Below are positions 1 to 7,265 of a stretch of DNA of 11,049 bases, in pieces. Every line of letters starts with the position of its first letter. Position 1 is the first letter of the stretch. A program made the translations under genes and the position numbers. The stretch is from Nocardia sp. Lineage in GTDB: Bacteria > Actinomycetota > Actinomycetes > Mycobacteriales > Mycobacteriaceae. The notes under the pieces were generated by a model. The model had not been told where the DNA came from. It saw only the letters and a list, made by a program, of their open reading frames with translations, and ran no database searches. The stretch lies in assembly GCA_013361595.1 (NCBI GenBank), contig JABFXT010000191.1, positions 1 to 11,049 on the forward strand. Reading direction: 5' to 3'.

Positions 1-2
1 GC

Positions 3-671
3 CAGTAGGTAGCCGCCGATCCCCTTCACCGCCAGAATTCCGCCCGACCGCAGCAGTTCCCGGGCCGCGGCCAGCGGCTCGTCGCCGTCCGGTCCGGTGT
101 AGAAGAGGCGCGGTCCGCAGTCGGGGCAGGCGATGGGCTGAGCGTGGAAACGGCGGTCGGCGGGATCGTGGTATTCACGGGCGCACCGATCGCACATGGG
201 GAAATCGGCCATCGAGGTATTCGCCCGGTCGTAGGGCAGGGCCGCGATGATGGTGAACCGGGGCCCGCAGTTCGTGCAGTTGACGAAGGGGTGACGGTAG
301 CGGCGGTCGGCGGGGTCGCGCAGTTCGGCGGCGCACGCCGGGCAGAGCGCGATATCCGGTGAGGCGAGAGTGCGGCCGGTGCCGACGGTCGTATCCGCGA
401 TATGGAATCCGGTACCGCCGCGTAATGCGATCTCGGTCCGCTCGACCGATTCGATCACCGCCAGCGGCGGCGGCGAGTTCCGCAGCCGTCCTTCGAATTC
501 CGCGAGATCCTCCGGGCGCCCCTCGACTTCGATGAGCACGCCACTGCTGTCGTTGGACACCCGGCCACTCAGCGACAGCTCCGCGGCGGTGGTGTAGACG
601 AAGGGCCGGAAGCCCACACCCTGCACCACGCCGCGCACCACGAACCGCCGGCGCGCCCGCTCGGCGCTCAC
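3..671 (-). CDS. hypF: HypF, hydrogenase maturation carbamoyltransferase (N-terminal 223 codons; 3' end outside window)
   Basis: HypF converts carbamoyl phosphate into the thiocarbamate on HypE that becomes the cyanide ligands of the active-site iron, in the cytoplasm. The GTG start at 671 overlaps the hypC stop as GTGA, so translation is probably coupled. Residues about 10-95 form an acylphosphatase domain: VVQGVGFRP carries the expected catalytic Arg22, and Asn40 lies in the VSN motif. Two zinc-finger blocks follow: C110PAC113 with C132TNC135, and C160DRC163 with C182PDC185, the classic HypF pattern. The frame then enters the YrdC-like nucleotide-binding domain (LAVKGIGGYLL) and runs off the window at position 1. 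Family members are about 750 aa, so roughly 30 percent is present. I see no frame disruption. HypD and HypE probably follow. Identity is close to certain from the domain order. Confidence 0.96.
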   Translation of the reverse strand, partial: MSAERARRRFVVRGVVQGVGFRPFVYTTAAELSLSGRVSNDSSGVLIEVEGRPEDLAEFEGRLRNSPPPLAVIESVERTEIALRGGTGFHIADTTVGTGRTLASPDIALCPACAAELRDPADRRYRHPFVNCTNCGPRFTIIAALPYDRANTSMADFPMCDRCAREYHDPADRRFHAQPIACPDCGPRLFYTGPDGDEPLAAARELLRSGGILAVKGIGGYLL

Positions 672-910
672 GGCTGCTCACCGCTTCCGAGCATGCGCAA
701 ACCGGCCATCGCCGCGGCCGCGCCCGCCTCGTCGGTCTTCTCGACCACGAAGCCCATATGGATGATCACCCAGTCGCCGGGGCGGGCCGGATCGTCCTCG
801 AGCAGGCCGATATTCACCCGGCGCTGCTCACCGGATACGTCCACCAGCGCGATCTGCCGGTGGTATCCGTCCGGTATCGCGACGACCCGGCCGGGAATCC
901 CGAGACACAC
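668..910 (-). CDS. hypC: HypC, hydrogenase maturation chaperone
   Basis: An 80-aa HypC/HupF-family chaperone that, with HypD, carries the Fe(CN)2CO unit to the hydrogenase large-subunit precursor. The N-terminus reads MCLGIPGRVV, the family signature; Cys2 is the residue that binds the iron unit and the precursor. The conserved GDWVIIHMGF block follows at residues 45-54. The frame stays open upstream of 910, but GTG 910 is chosen because it puts Cys at position 2 and has an AGGAGG 7 nt upstream. The gene starts 2 nt after the protease stop and overlaps hypF by 4 nt, so it sits in one translational unit with both. Length is normal for the family. Confidence 0.97.
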   Translation of the reverse strand: MCLGIPGRVVAIPDGYHRQIALVDVSGEQRRVNIGLLEDDPARPGDWVIIHMGFVVEKTDEAGAAAAMAGLRMLGSGEQP

Positions 911-912
911 GG

Positions 913-1377
913 TCACACCTCCTGACGTGATCGCAGCAGGTCGGCGACCACCCGCTGGACTGCCTGCGCGGCCGCGTCCACCGCGTTCGCGACCGGTACC
1001 GACAGGCCGATCCGCTCGTCCACCGACTCGACTTGGCAACCGACGACCACCGTGGGCGGCACCGTGCCCCCGAGTGCGCGCACACCGGCGAAAACCGCGG
1101 CCGGATTCATCGCGTGCGCGTCGAGTTCCGCGGCGGCGGGATCGCCGGTCTCGGCCCGCAGCACCTCCACCCGCCCGGGCGTACCGCGATCGGGGACCGC
1201 GTCGATCAGGACCAGCGCGTCCCAGCCGTCGAGCAAGTCGTAGGCCAGATGCATCCCGCGGATGCCGTAGTCCACCACCCGCACTCGCGGTTCGTCCGCA
1301 TAGCGCAGCCGGCGCACCACTTCGGAACCGAACCCGTCGTCGCCGAGAAAGAAGTTGCCGATCCCGGCGATCAGCAC
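913..1377 (-). CDS. [NiFe]-hydrogenase large-subunit maturation endopeptidase (HyaD/HybD/HycI family)
   Basis: A 154-aa nickel-dependent endopeptidase that trims the C-terminal tail of the hydrogenase large subunit after nickel insertion; HhyL in this operon, with a 22-residue tail, is the obvious substrate. The N-terminus is the family signature GIGNFFLGDDGFG. Three residues align with the nickel-sensing set of E. coli HybD: Asp14 (LGDD), Asp59 (LVLIDAV) and His88 (ELDAHAM). The start is uncertain. GTG 1377 places the signature at the very N-terminus as is usual, but its ribosome site is poor (GGGGAGG lies about 17 nt upstream). GTG 1449 would add 24 residues overlapping the preceding gene. 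The family call is secure; the start is not. Confidence 0.92.
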   Translation of the reverse strand: MLIAGIGNFFLGDDGFGSEVVRRLRYADEPRVRVVDYGIRGMHLAYDLLDGWDALVLIDAVPDRGTPGRVEVLRAETGDPAAAELDAHAMNPAAVFAGVRALGGTVPPTVVVGCQVESVDERIGLSVPVANAVDAAAQAVQRVVADLLRSRQEV

Positions 1378-1390
1378 CCTGTCCGTCGGC

Positions 1391-1708
1391 TCATCCCTCC
1401 CCTTCGGTCGGCGCTGTCGCCCCGCCGACTCGCTTGTCGTCGACTTCACCCGTCGCCGTGTCGTCCGGCTCGTCCGCGGTGGCCTTCCGGTCCCCGTACG
1501 GCGGAACCGGCGGCTCGCTGCCGGGGGCCGGATCCGAGGTGAATTCGGCTTCGCGCTCAGCGGTTTCGTCGTGCACGGAGGTCGTCTCCTCGTGCCCGAG
1601 ATCGCCGGGCTCGCGCTCGGTGGCTCCGGCCGCTGCCGTATCCGCGCCGGTATCGCGCGATCCCGGGTCGCCGCGGGCCTCCTGTGGTTCTTCTCTGGGG
1701 TCCTGCAT
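1391..1708 (-). CDS. Small acidic, probably disordered hydrogenase-operon protein of unknown function
   Basis: I do not recognise a family. The 105-aa product is rich in Asp, Glu, Gly, Pro, Thr and Ala, has almost no aromatic or large hydrophobic clusters, and contains no Cys and no membrane segment, so it is probably intrinsically disordered. Two ATG codons are adjacent (1711 and 1708). An AAGGAGG sequence ends 1 nt before the first and 4 nt before the second, which favours 1708. It lies 22 nt after the stop of the small membrane peptide, and its stop is 13 nt before the GTG chosen for the protease, so it fits inside the operon. Codon use matches its neighbours. A disordered chaperone or partner role for the hydrogenase is possible but is only inference from context. 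Confidence 0.7.
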   Translation of the reverse strand: MQDPREEPQEARGDPGSRDTGADTAAAGATEREPGDLGHEETTSVHDETAEREAEFTSDPAPGSEPPVPPYGDRKATADEPDDTATGEVDDKRVGGATAPTEGEG

Positions 1709-1730
1709 CATGCCTCCTTCCGATCCGCCG

Positions 1731-1850
1731 TTACATATGCCGGATCCGCAGATATCTCCGGAGGTCCGGCACCGACCGCACGCCGAGATACACACCGGCT
1801 GCCGCCAGTACCGCCACCACCGCTGTCGCGACCACTCCCACCGTCTGCAT
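1731..1850 (-). CDS. 39-aa single-pass membrane peptide, DUF6893-like
   Basis: A very small protein. Residues about 3-26 form one hydrophobic helix (VGVVATAVVAVLAAAGVYLG), followed by a basic tail ending RRYLRIRHM, which predicts a single membrane span with a positive C-terminal side facing the cytoplasm. The size and the SVPDLRRYLRIR tail match what I remember of DUF6893, small proteins found in actinobacterial group 1h hydrogenase operons; I could not confirm this by search. ATG 1850 is preceded by AAAGGAAG at normal spacing and lies 13 nt after the preceding stop. HhyS and HhyL carry no membrane anchor of their own, so a docking or quinone-side role is attractive but unproven. Confidence 0.82.
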   Translation of the reverse strand: MQTVGVVATAVVAVLAAAGVYLGVRSVPDLRRYLRIRHM

Positions 1851-1863
1851 CACGTACTTCCTT

Positions 1864-3189
1864 TCACTTCTCCGGACCGTCGAGGGGCTCCAATTCGTCG
1901 GGGGCGAAATAGAGGTATCGGCCGAACCATTCGTGCAGTTCGGCCGCCGGGTCGTCGTCCAGGACGACGCCGACGTGCGACTCCCCGTCCACGTCCTGGT
2001 GCACCGAGACCACCCGGGCGGCCGCGCCGTCGACGAAGAGATCCTGGGCGTCGGCCCGCCGGGCGGGATGGAGCCGGACCCGGCTGCCCCGGTGCACCAG
2101 GACCCCCGACACCGGAACCGCGTCGGTATCGGGACGGACAGCGCTGTCGGCTTCCGGGTCCCACCAATCGACTCCGTCGGGTACCTCGGGTACCGGACGA
2201 GGGCGGTCGAGTCCCGGTTCTCGCAGCACACCGTGCAACTGCCGCATCGTCTCCGGGGAGGCGGCGTCGCAGCGGTCGATGATGCCGGCCGCACGCGGGT
2301 CGGTCGCCCGGGCCTGCGCTTTCTCCGTTTCGGTCATCGTCATCACCCGCAGGGTCAGGATCTCGTCGATCTCGGTGGCGTCGAACAGTTCGCCCGCGCT
2401 CTGCGCCGCGATCTCAGGGTGGTCGTAGAGGATGATCGGTGAGATCAACAGCAGACTGTGGTCGCCGGGCGCACCCGCCAGCACCGGGAAGCACCGGTGC
2501 CGGGCACAGCGCTGGACCGCCGCGGCGGCCGCCGCGGGTGGATCCAGCGACGAGATGAATCGGCCGCCGGCGAGTTGCCCGAGGATATGCGCGCCGATCA
2601 GGGAACGGGTGATGGCATCCTGGGGTCCGGTCGCGGGCGGAGCCGTATTGCGCACCTCCGCGGCGAGCCGCAGGAACCGGCCGTCGCGTTCGACGGTGAG
2701 GGTGAACTCGGCGGTGAGCGGCTGCCGGGTTCGCACCAGGGAGCCGACGCGCCGCCCCGCGGTATCGGCGATATCCTCGGTCTCGAGGCCACCGGGCACT
2801 GTCAGTGGCCGGACGAGGGGCTTTACTGCCGTCGGCCCGACGACGATCTCCTGCGCTACGGCCTCGTCCCAGGACAGCCACGATCGCTGCCCGGCGGCGA
2901 GCTCGGCGCGGGGCCGGCCGGCGCTGTCGACCACCTGCCGCCGCTGGAGCTGGAGGAACCGGATCGTCCAGGTCAGTATGGGATCCGGTCCCGGATCGAG
3001 CACGATCCCGGCCGACAGGGACGGCTCCTCGCCGAAACCGGCCGTGGCCGCATCCGGGGGTCCGAGCACACCGAACTGCCAGCGCGACATGTTCTTACGC
3101 GTGTTCGACCGATACGGATAGAGCAGGTAGCCCTCGTAGAGCACCGCGTCGGCGACGGCGCGGGCCCGGGCGAGCGAATCGGCGGTCAC
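1864..3189 (-). CDS. Conserved group 1h hydrogenase-operon protein, 441 aa, unknown function
   Basis: I recognise this as the type of long protein that accompanies DUF5947 and DUF6084 in group 1h hydrogenase loci, but I know of no assigned function. The N-terminus reads AVADAVLYEGYLLYPYR, followed by RWQFGVLGP (residues 37-45). A middle segment contains QRCARHRCFPVLAG (226-239) and HSLLLISPIILYDHPEIA (244-261). The C-terminal part (about 357-435) looks like a separate beta-rich module: GSRVRLHP, then HVGVVLDDDPAAELHEWFGRY, then YFAPDELEPL. I see no signal peptide or membrane helix and no obvious catalytic motif. The only start that fits is GTG 3189, which overlaps the upstream stop as GTGA with GAGGAG 5 nt before it. 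The reading frame stays open far upstream, but that part encodes other genes in their own frames. Confidence 0.88.
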   Translation of the reverse strand: MTADSLARARAVADAVLYEGYLLYPYRSNTRKNMSRWQFGVLGPPDAATAGFGEEPSLSAGIVLDPGPDPILTWTIRFLQLQRRQVVDSAGRPRAELAAGQRSWLSWDEAVAQEIVVGPTAVKPLVRPLTVPGGLETEDIADTAGRRVGSLVRTRQPLTAEFTLTVERDGRFLRLAAEVRNTAPPATGPQDAITRSLIGAHILGQLAGGRFISSLDPPAAAAAAVQRCARHRCFPVLAGAPGDHSLLLISPIILYDHPEIAAQSAGELFDATEIDEILTLRVMTMTETEKAQARATDPRAAGIIDRCDAASPETMRQLHGVLREPGLDRPRPVPEVPDGVDWWDPEADSAVRPDTDAVPVSGVLVHRGSRVRLHPARRADAQDLFVDGAAARVVSVHQDVDGESHVGVVLDDDPAAELHEWFGRYLYFAPDELEPLDGPEK

Positions 3190-3833
3190 GGTGACTCCTC
3201 GTCGTGGGCCAGCAGCCGGAGTACGGCATCGTCGAATCCGAGCAGCCCGTGGCCGGATTTGTAGGCGGCCAGCGCGGCGAGGGTGTCCCGGTGCAGACGG
3301 ATCCAGCCGGTATTCGGGAAATGCGCGGCCATCAGGTCGCGCCAGACCGACACCGGCATATCGAAGGTGTCCTCCCGGTCCCAGGGAATGTGCTGGATCG
3401 CGAATCCGCCACTGCCCTTGATGAACACCGTGCCGCTGAACAGGAAGAGCAGCGGGACGGCGCCGTCGCGCAGCGCGTGCAGGTATTTCGACCCGGTCAC
3501 TTCGAAGTCGTAGGTGCACGGCATCGGCATATCCACTTCGGCGCCACCGGAGAAGCCGGGAACCATTGTGGCGCAGTGCATCCAGAGGAAGGATCGCTGA
3601 GTGTCGCGCCAGCGTTCGCGCGCACCGAACAGATCGGTCAGGCCCGCGCCCTCTTCGTCGGAGTAGCGGCGACGCGACGGTTGGATCCGGACCTGCGCGC
3701 GTAACGCGATCGCGTGCACGGGTTCGTCGGCGAGCGAGGCGATGCCCACCCGGGCGGACAGGATCGGCGCGACCGCGTAGGGCTGCGGCCCGATCTCGAG
3801 GACCGCGAATGTCGTCGAGTGCACCGGGCTCAT
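3186..3833 (-). CDS. DUF6084-like hydrogenase-operon protein
   Basis: A 215-aa cytoplasmic protein matching what I remember of DUF6084. Diagnostic stretches are IALRAQVRIQPSRRRYSDEE, LTDLFGARERW, FLWMHCATMVPGF, PMPCTYDFEVTGSKYLHAL, VPLLFLFSGTVF, and IPWDRE followed by VWRDLMAAHFPNTGWIRL. No membrane helix, signal peptide or metal-binding Cys pair is visible. ATG 3833 overlaps the DUF5947-like stop as ATGA, and the stop overlaps the next GTG in the same way, so it is translated as part of a tightly coupled trio. The function is unknown to me. The conserved linkage to the hydrogenase suggests assembly, or complex formation with the neighbouring DUF5947-like and 441-aa proteins. Confidence 0.9.
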   Translation of the reverse strand: MSPVHSTTFAVLEIGPQPYAVAPILSARVGIASLADEPVHAIALRAQVRIQPSRRRYSDEEGAGLTDLFGARERWRDTQRSFLWMHCATMVPGFSGGAEVDMPMPCTYDFEVTGSKYLHALRDGAVPLLFLFSGTVFIKGSGGFAIQHIPWDREDTFDMPVSVWRDLMAAHFPNTGWIRLHRDTLAALAAYKSGHGLLGFDDAVLRLLAHDEESP

Positions 3834-4459
3834 ACCGCATCCCGTGCCCGGTCCGCGACCACCGCGAAGAACTCGTCCAGATAGTCGCGTACGTCCTGCC
3901 CGCCGTCGAAACCCCGCCACAGCAGCCGTATCCGGCCGACGAATTCGTAGCACGCGTCGATGGGCAGCAGCAGACAGCTCGCCGCCGCGGTGTCGTTCGC
4001 GGGTACGCGGACGAGCAGGGCTTCGACATCGGCGGCCAGGATGTCCAGTTCCGGATGCCGTTCCAGGAGCGCCTGCCAGCGCGCCAGCGGTAGCTCCGAT
4101 TCGGTCGCCCCCGCTGGGCCGGGATAGAAGGCCACGGTCCGGTTCGTGGCGGAGTTGCGGAAGAAGAAGGCCAGCCCCACCGGTATCTCGAGGGCGTCCC
4201 ATTCCGCCTGGCCGATCGTGAAGTCCGGGAAAGCGAGATATCGGTCCGGTACCGCGCGATAGCGCAGGGCCGCCTCATGGTCCACGAACAGCAGGTAGCA
4301 AGCGCGGCAGACGCACATCAGCTGCCGGCCTTCGATATCCACCACGTGCTGGTGTGCGCCGGCGATCGGTTCGGCGCACATTTCACAGCGTTCGCCCGGC
4401 GCGGGCGCGGGCGGGCGAACGGCGGTGATGCGCCGCAACACGCGCGACGGTGTATTCAC
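3830..4459 (-). CDS. DUF5947-like protein with an N-terminal zinc-ribbon-type Cys cluster
   Basis: A 209-aa protein matching what I remember of DUF5947. The N-terminal region carries C25EMC28 and C51RAC54, with an extra Cys49 and two nearby histidines (36 and 38), a pattern expected for a zinc ribbon or other metal site. The remainder contains the stretches YLLFVDHEAALRYRAVPDRY, WDALEIPVGLAFFF, VAFYPGPAGATESEL and LLPIDACYEFVGRIRLLWRG. GTG 4459 overlaps the HhyE-like stop as GTGA; the stop overlaps the DUF6084-like start as ATGA. It has no signal peptide or membrane segment. Function is unknown. A role in iron-sulfur or nickel handling during hydrogenase assembly is inferred only from the Cys cluster and the position in the operon. 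Confidence 0.9.
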   Translation of the reverse strand: MNTPSRVLRRITAVRPPAPAPGERCEMCAEPIAGAHQHVVDIEGRQLMCVCRACYLLFVDHEAALRYRAVPDRYLAFPDFTIGQAEWDALEIPVGLAFFFRNSATNRTVAFYPGPAGATESELPLARWQALLERHPELDILAADVEALLVRVPANDTAAASCLLLPIDACYEFVGRIRLLWRGFDGGQDVRDYLDEFFAVVADRARDAV

Positions 4460-5370
4460 CCCGGCACCCCCGCCGGTACGGCCACCGACAGTGCACCGGA
4501 ACGCACCAGGACCGGCAGCGGTTCGAGATGACCGTCGCCGTCGATCCGCGCACCGGCCCGGACGATATCGAAATGCGCGCGGCAGGTCGGGCAGCGCAGC
4601 ACCGCGTCACCGACCGGGAATCCGGCGCGCCGGTGCAGCGCGGCGCCGGCGAGCGAATGCGCGCAGACCGGGCAGTGGTCCCGGTAGGCGAACAGTTGCT
4701 CGTCCACCCGGCAGGCCAGCACACCGAGCCCGGCGACGGTGAATCCGCCCACCTCACCGGGAGCCAGTTCGGCGAGTTCGGGGACCGCCACCCAGCTGCC
4801 CGGCGCGCTGTCGTGCGACCGTACTCGCGAGAACAGCGTATCGGCGGCGATCGGCCCGGTCGGTTCCGGTTGCGCGGCGACCACTTCGATGGACTCGATC
4901 TCCGGTGCGGCTGCCCGCACCGCGTCCTCGACGGCCAGTTCCAGGGTCACCGACGAGGAGGGGCAGTTGCGGCAACTGCCGGTCAGTTCCAGGCGGACCA
5001 CTCCGTCCACGATGCCGACCAGCGCGACATCACCGCCGTGCGACCCCAGGTAGGGCCGCACACTGTCGAGAGCGGCCCGCACCCGGACATCCACGTCGTG
5101 CGGATGCAGACCGTGGACGAGCAGCAGACTCGCCACCAGATCGTCACGGGCCAACCGGTCGAGGGTCGCGGGCTCCAGCAGTTCGACCACCCGGGTCAGG
5201 CCGGCGCCGTACAGCTCGGCCACCTCGCGCACCAATTGTTCGGCCCGCTCGCGTGCCATCGTGCCGCCCGCCGAACTCGCCTGCAGCAGCGTATCGATCC
5301 GGTCACCCGCTGCCCGCCAGCGCTGCTCGTCGGGTGCTGTGCTGTCCTGTTCCCGCGGGGGTAGGTCCAC
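4456..5370 (-). CDS. hhyE: HhyE-like iron-sulfur protein: NifU domain fused to a Rieske-like domain
   Basis: A 304-aa soluble protein of the type shown genetically in Mycobacterium smegmatis (HucE/HhyE) to be needed for H2 uptake, probably by passing electrons from the hydrogenase towards the respiratory chain. After a helical N-terminal third, residues about 95-165 form a NifU C-terminal domain (SVRPYLGSHGGDVALV, then C133RNC136), which normally holds an Fe-S cluster. Residues about 190-285 form a Rieske-like fold with C236AH238 and C263RAH266. Each half also has an extra Cys three residues earlier (Cys233 and Cys260), so four Cys and two His are available. GTG 5370 has GGAGGG upstream and lies 33 nt after hhyL. 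The symbol is by analogy with M. smegmatis; the domain calls are firmer than the symbol. Confidence 0.88.
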   Translation of the reverse strand: MDLPPREQDSTAPDEQRWRAAGDRIDTLLQASSAGGTMARERAEQLVREVAELYGAGLTRVVELLEPATLDRLARDDLVASLLLVHGLHPHDVDVRVRAALDSVRPYLGSHGGDVALVGIVDGVVRLELTGSCRNCPSSSVTLELAVEDAVRAAAPEIESIEVVAAQPEPTGPIAADTLFSRVRSHDSAPGSWVAVPELAELAPGEVGGFTVAGLGVLACRVDEQLFAYRDHCPVCAHSLAGAALHRRAGFPVGDAVLRCPTCRAHFDIVRAGARIDGDGHLEPLPVLVRSGALSVAVPAGVPG

Positions 5371-5403
5371 CTCACCCTCCCGTCACCGGTATCGCTCCCG
5401 GAT

Positions 5404-7200
5404 TCACTCCGGTGCGAGCGCCTGGGTCGGTGAATGCAGTTTCCGCAGGCTCTGCCCGCGGCCGAGATACATATGCACACCGCACGGCAGACAGGGATCG
5501 AAGCTGCGGACCGTGCGCATGATGTCGATGCCCTTGAAATGCTCGCGGTCGTTCTCCTCGAAGATCGGCTGCCCCTGAACCGCGTCCTCGTACGGGCCCG
5601 GCGTGCCGTAGCTGTCGCGCGGACTGGCGTTCCACGGGGTCGGCGGATAGGGGTGATAGTTCGCGATCTTTCCATCCCGGATCACCATGTGATGGGAGAG
5701 CACACCGCGTACCGCCTCGGTGAAACCGCAGCCGATGCCCTCTTCGGGCACCTCGAACTCCTCCCAGGTCTTGGTGTGGCCGGCCCGGATCTCGGCGAGT
5801 GCCTTCTCCGCGAAGTGCAGCGCACAGGCCGCGGCGTAGGCCTGGAAATATGTACGGGCACGGTCACGTTCGATGGTGTTGCTGCCCTGCGCGGGGATTT
5901 TCCATTCCAGGGTGACCGGGCCCGCGAGCGCGGTTTTGGGGAGGTTGATCTGCACACTGTGGCCGGTCGACTTCACATATCCGATATCGACCAACCGCGC
6001 CAGCGCCGTCGTCCACAGTCGCGCCAGCGGACCACCACCGGTGTCCAGGGCGAGGTGTTCGCTGCCGTCGAACCAGCGCGGCGACATGACCCAGCTGTAC
6101 TTGTCCTCCAGATCCCGTTTCTGCGGTTTGGGATTGGTGTGCTGGTTCCAGGGGTGCCGGCGGTCCACCGGATTACCCAGCGGATCGGTGGCCACGAACG
6201 TCTCCTGGTCGGTCCAGTCCTCGTAGTACGAGCTGCCCAGCAGGATCCGCAGGCCCAGATTGATATCGACCAGGGAGGTGGTGCGGAGCTTCCCGTCGAC
6301 CACCACACCCGGGGTGACGAACATCTTGCGGCCCCAGTCCTCCATATCCGCGTAGGAGAAGTTGCAGAACTCGGGATCCTGGAAGGAGCCCCAGCAGCCC
6401 AGCAGGGTGCGCCGCAGGCCGACCTTGTCGTAACCGGGTATCGCGTCGTAGAAGAAATCGAACAGGTCGTCGTGCATCGGCACGACCTTCTTCATGAATT
6501 CGACGTAACGCATCAGCCTGGTCATGTAATCGGTCATCAGCTGTACCGTCGCCACCGTGCCCGGGCCGCCGGGGTACAGGGTGGACGGGTGCACATGCCT
6601 GCCTTCCATCAGGCAGAACATCTCGCGGGTGTACCGGCTCACCTGGAGGGCCTCCCGGTAGAACTCGCCGGTGAACGGGTTGAGCGCGCGCATGATGTCG
6701 GCGATCGTGCGATAGCCGTGCGCCGCCACGTGGGGCGCGTCCGTTCGCTCGGCCACCGCGAGGACACCGGGATTGGTCTCGGCGACCATCTTCTCGCAGA
6801 AATCCACTCCGACCAGATTCTCCTGGAAGATGTTGTGGTCGAACATGTACTCGGCCGCTTCGCCGAGGTTCACGATCCACTCGCCCAGATGCGGCGGCTG
6901 CACCCCGTAGGCCATGTTCTGGCAGTAGCAGGAGCAGGTCGCGTGGTTGTCCCCGCAGATACCGCAGATCCGGCTGGTGATGAAATGGGCGTCACGCGGG
7001 TCCTTTCCGCGCATGAACACCGAATAGCCGCGGAAGATCGAGGACGTGCTGTGGCATTCCACGACTTCGTTGTTGTCGAAATCGATCTTGGTGTAGATCC
7101 CGAGACTGCCGACGATCCGGGTGATCGGATCCCACGCCATCTCGACGAGGCTGTCCGGTTCGATCGTCCGGTGCGACGGCTCCGGAATGATCTGAGTCAT
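5404..7200 (-). CDS. hhyL: [NiFe]-hydrogenase large subunit, group 1h (HhyL)
   Basis: A 598-aa catalytic subunit that splits H2 at a Ni-Fe(CN)2CO centre. The L1 motif RICGICGDNH gives Cys79 and Cys82; the L2 motif DPCLPCGVH gives Cys570 and Cys573. These four Cys bind nickel and bridge iron. Processing is expected after His576, removing a 22-residue tail, which fits the endopeptidase gene downstream. The N-terminal DPITRIVGSLGIY carries Val where most [NiFe] hydrogenases have Glu in TRIEGH, in keeping with the actinobacterial group. ATG 7200 has AAGGAG 5 nt upstream and overlaps the stop of the second micro-ORF as ATGA. Length and motifs place it firmly in group 1h (formerly group 5), the oxygen-tolerant, high-affinity class. 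Confidence 0.97.
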   Translation of the reverse strand: MTQIIPEPSHRTIEPDSLVEMAWDPITRIVGSLGIYTKIDFDNNEVVECHSTSSIFRGYSVFMRGKDPRDAHFITSRICGICGDNHATCSCYCQNMAYGVQPPHLGEWIVNLGEAAEYMFDHNIFQENLVGVDFCEKMVAETNPGVLAVAERTDAPHVAAHGYRTIADIMRALNPFTGEFYREALQVSRYTREMFCLMEGRHVHPSTLYPGGPGTVATVQLMTDYMTRLMRYVEFMKKVVPMHDDLFDFFYDAIPGYDKVGLRRTLLGCWGSFQDPEFCNFSYADMEDWGRKMFVTPGVVVDGKLRTTSLVDINLGLRILLGSSYYEDWTDQETFVATDPLGNPVDRRHPWNQHTNPKPQKRDLEDKYSWVMSPRWFDGSEHLALDTGGGPLARLWTTALARLVDIGYVKSTGHSVQINLPKTALAGPVTLEWKIPAQGSNTIERDRARTYFQAYAAACALHFAEKALAEIRAGHTKTWEEFEVPEEGIGCGFTEAVRGVLSHHMVIRDGKIANYHPYPPTPWNASPRDSYGTPGPYEDAVQGQPIFEENDREHFKGIDIMRTVRSFDPCLPCGVHMYLGRGQSLRKLHSPTQALAPE

Positions 7201-7265
7201 TGAGACTCCTTCGGGGTGGGTTCATGCGATCCGCGGAGGCCGAAGCGAAGGCGGCGGTATCGCAT
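7197..7265 (-). CDS. Micro-ORF B, 22 codons, between hhyS and hhyL
   Basis: A complete short reading frame with ATG at 7265 (or the adjacent in-frame ATG at 7268) and its TGA overlapping the hhyL start as ATGA. The predicted peptide is basic, with core RYRRLRFGLRG followed by SHEPTPKESQ. AAGGAG lies 8 nt before ATG 7265 and 5 nt before ATG 7268. Its start codons overlap the stop of the upstream, related micro-ORF A. It shares 15 of 22 residues with A, including the initiator. I do not recognise the peptide. It may be a genuine small protein, or a leader whose translation couples hhyS to hhyL. The layout supports translation; function is unknown. Confidence 0.5.
   Translation of the reverse strand: MRYRRLRFGLRGSHEPTPKESQ

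Noticed and set aside
693..2282. A 529-codon Arg/Pro-rich open frame on the plus strand
   Set aside because: It crosses hypC, the protease, two small genes and part of the 441-aa gene on the other strand; its Arg/Pro/Ser-rich composition is typical of a wrong frame in high-GC DNA.
1864..4278. A continuous 804-codon minus-strand frame that might look like one large fusion protein
   Set aside because: Only the part from GTG 3189 onwards is real. The upstream part overlaps the DUF6084-like and DUF5947-like genes out of frame and has shadow-type composition.
5434..7203. A 589-codon open frame on the plus strand opposite hhyL
   Set aside because: It is the antisense shadow of hhyL in GC-rich DNA. 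The minus-strand frame has all hydrogenase motifs; the plus-strand product has no recognisable motif and no ribosome site.
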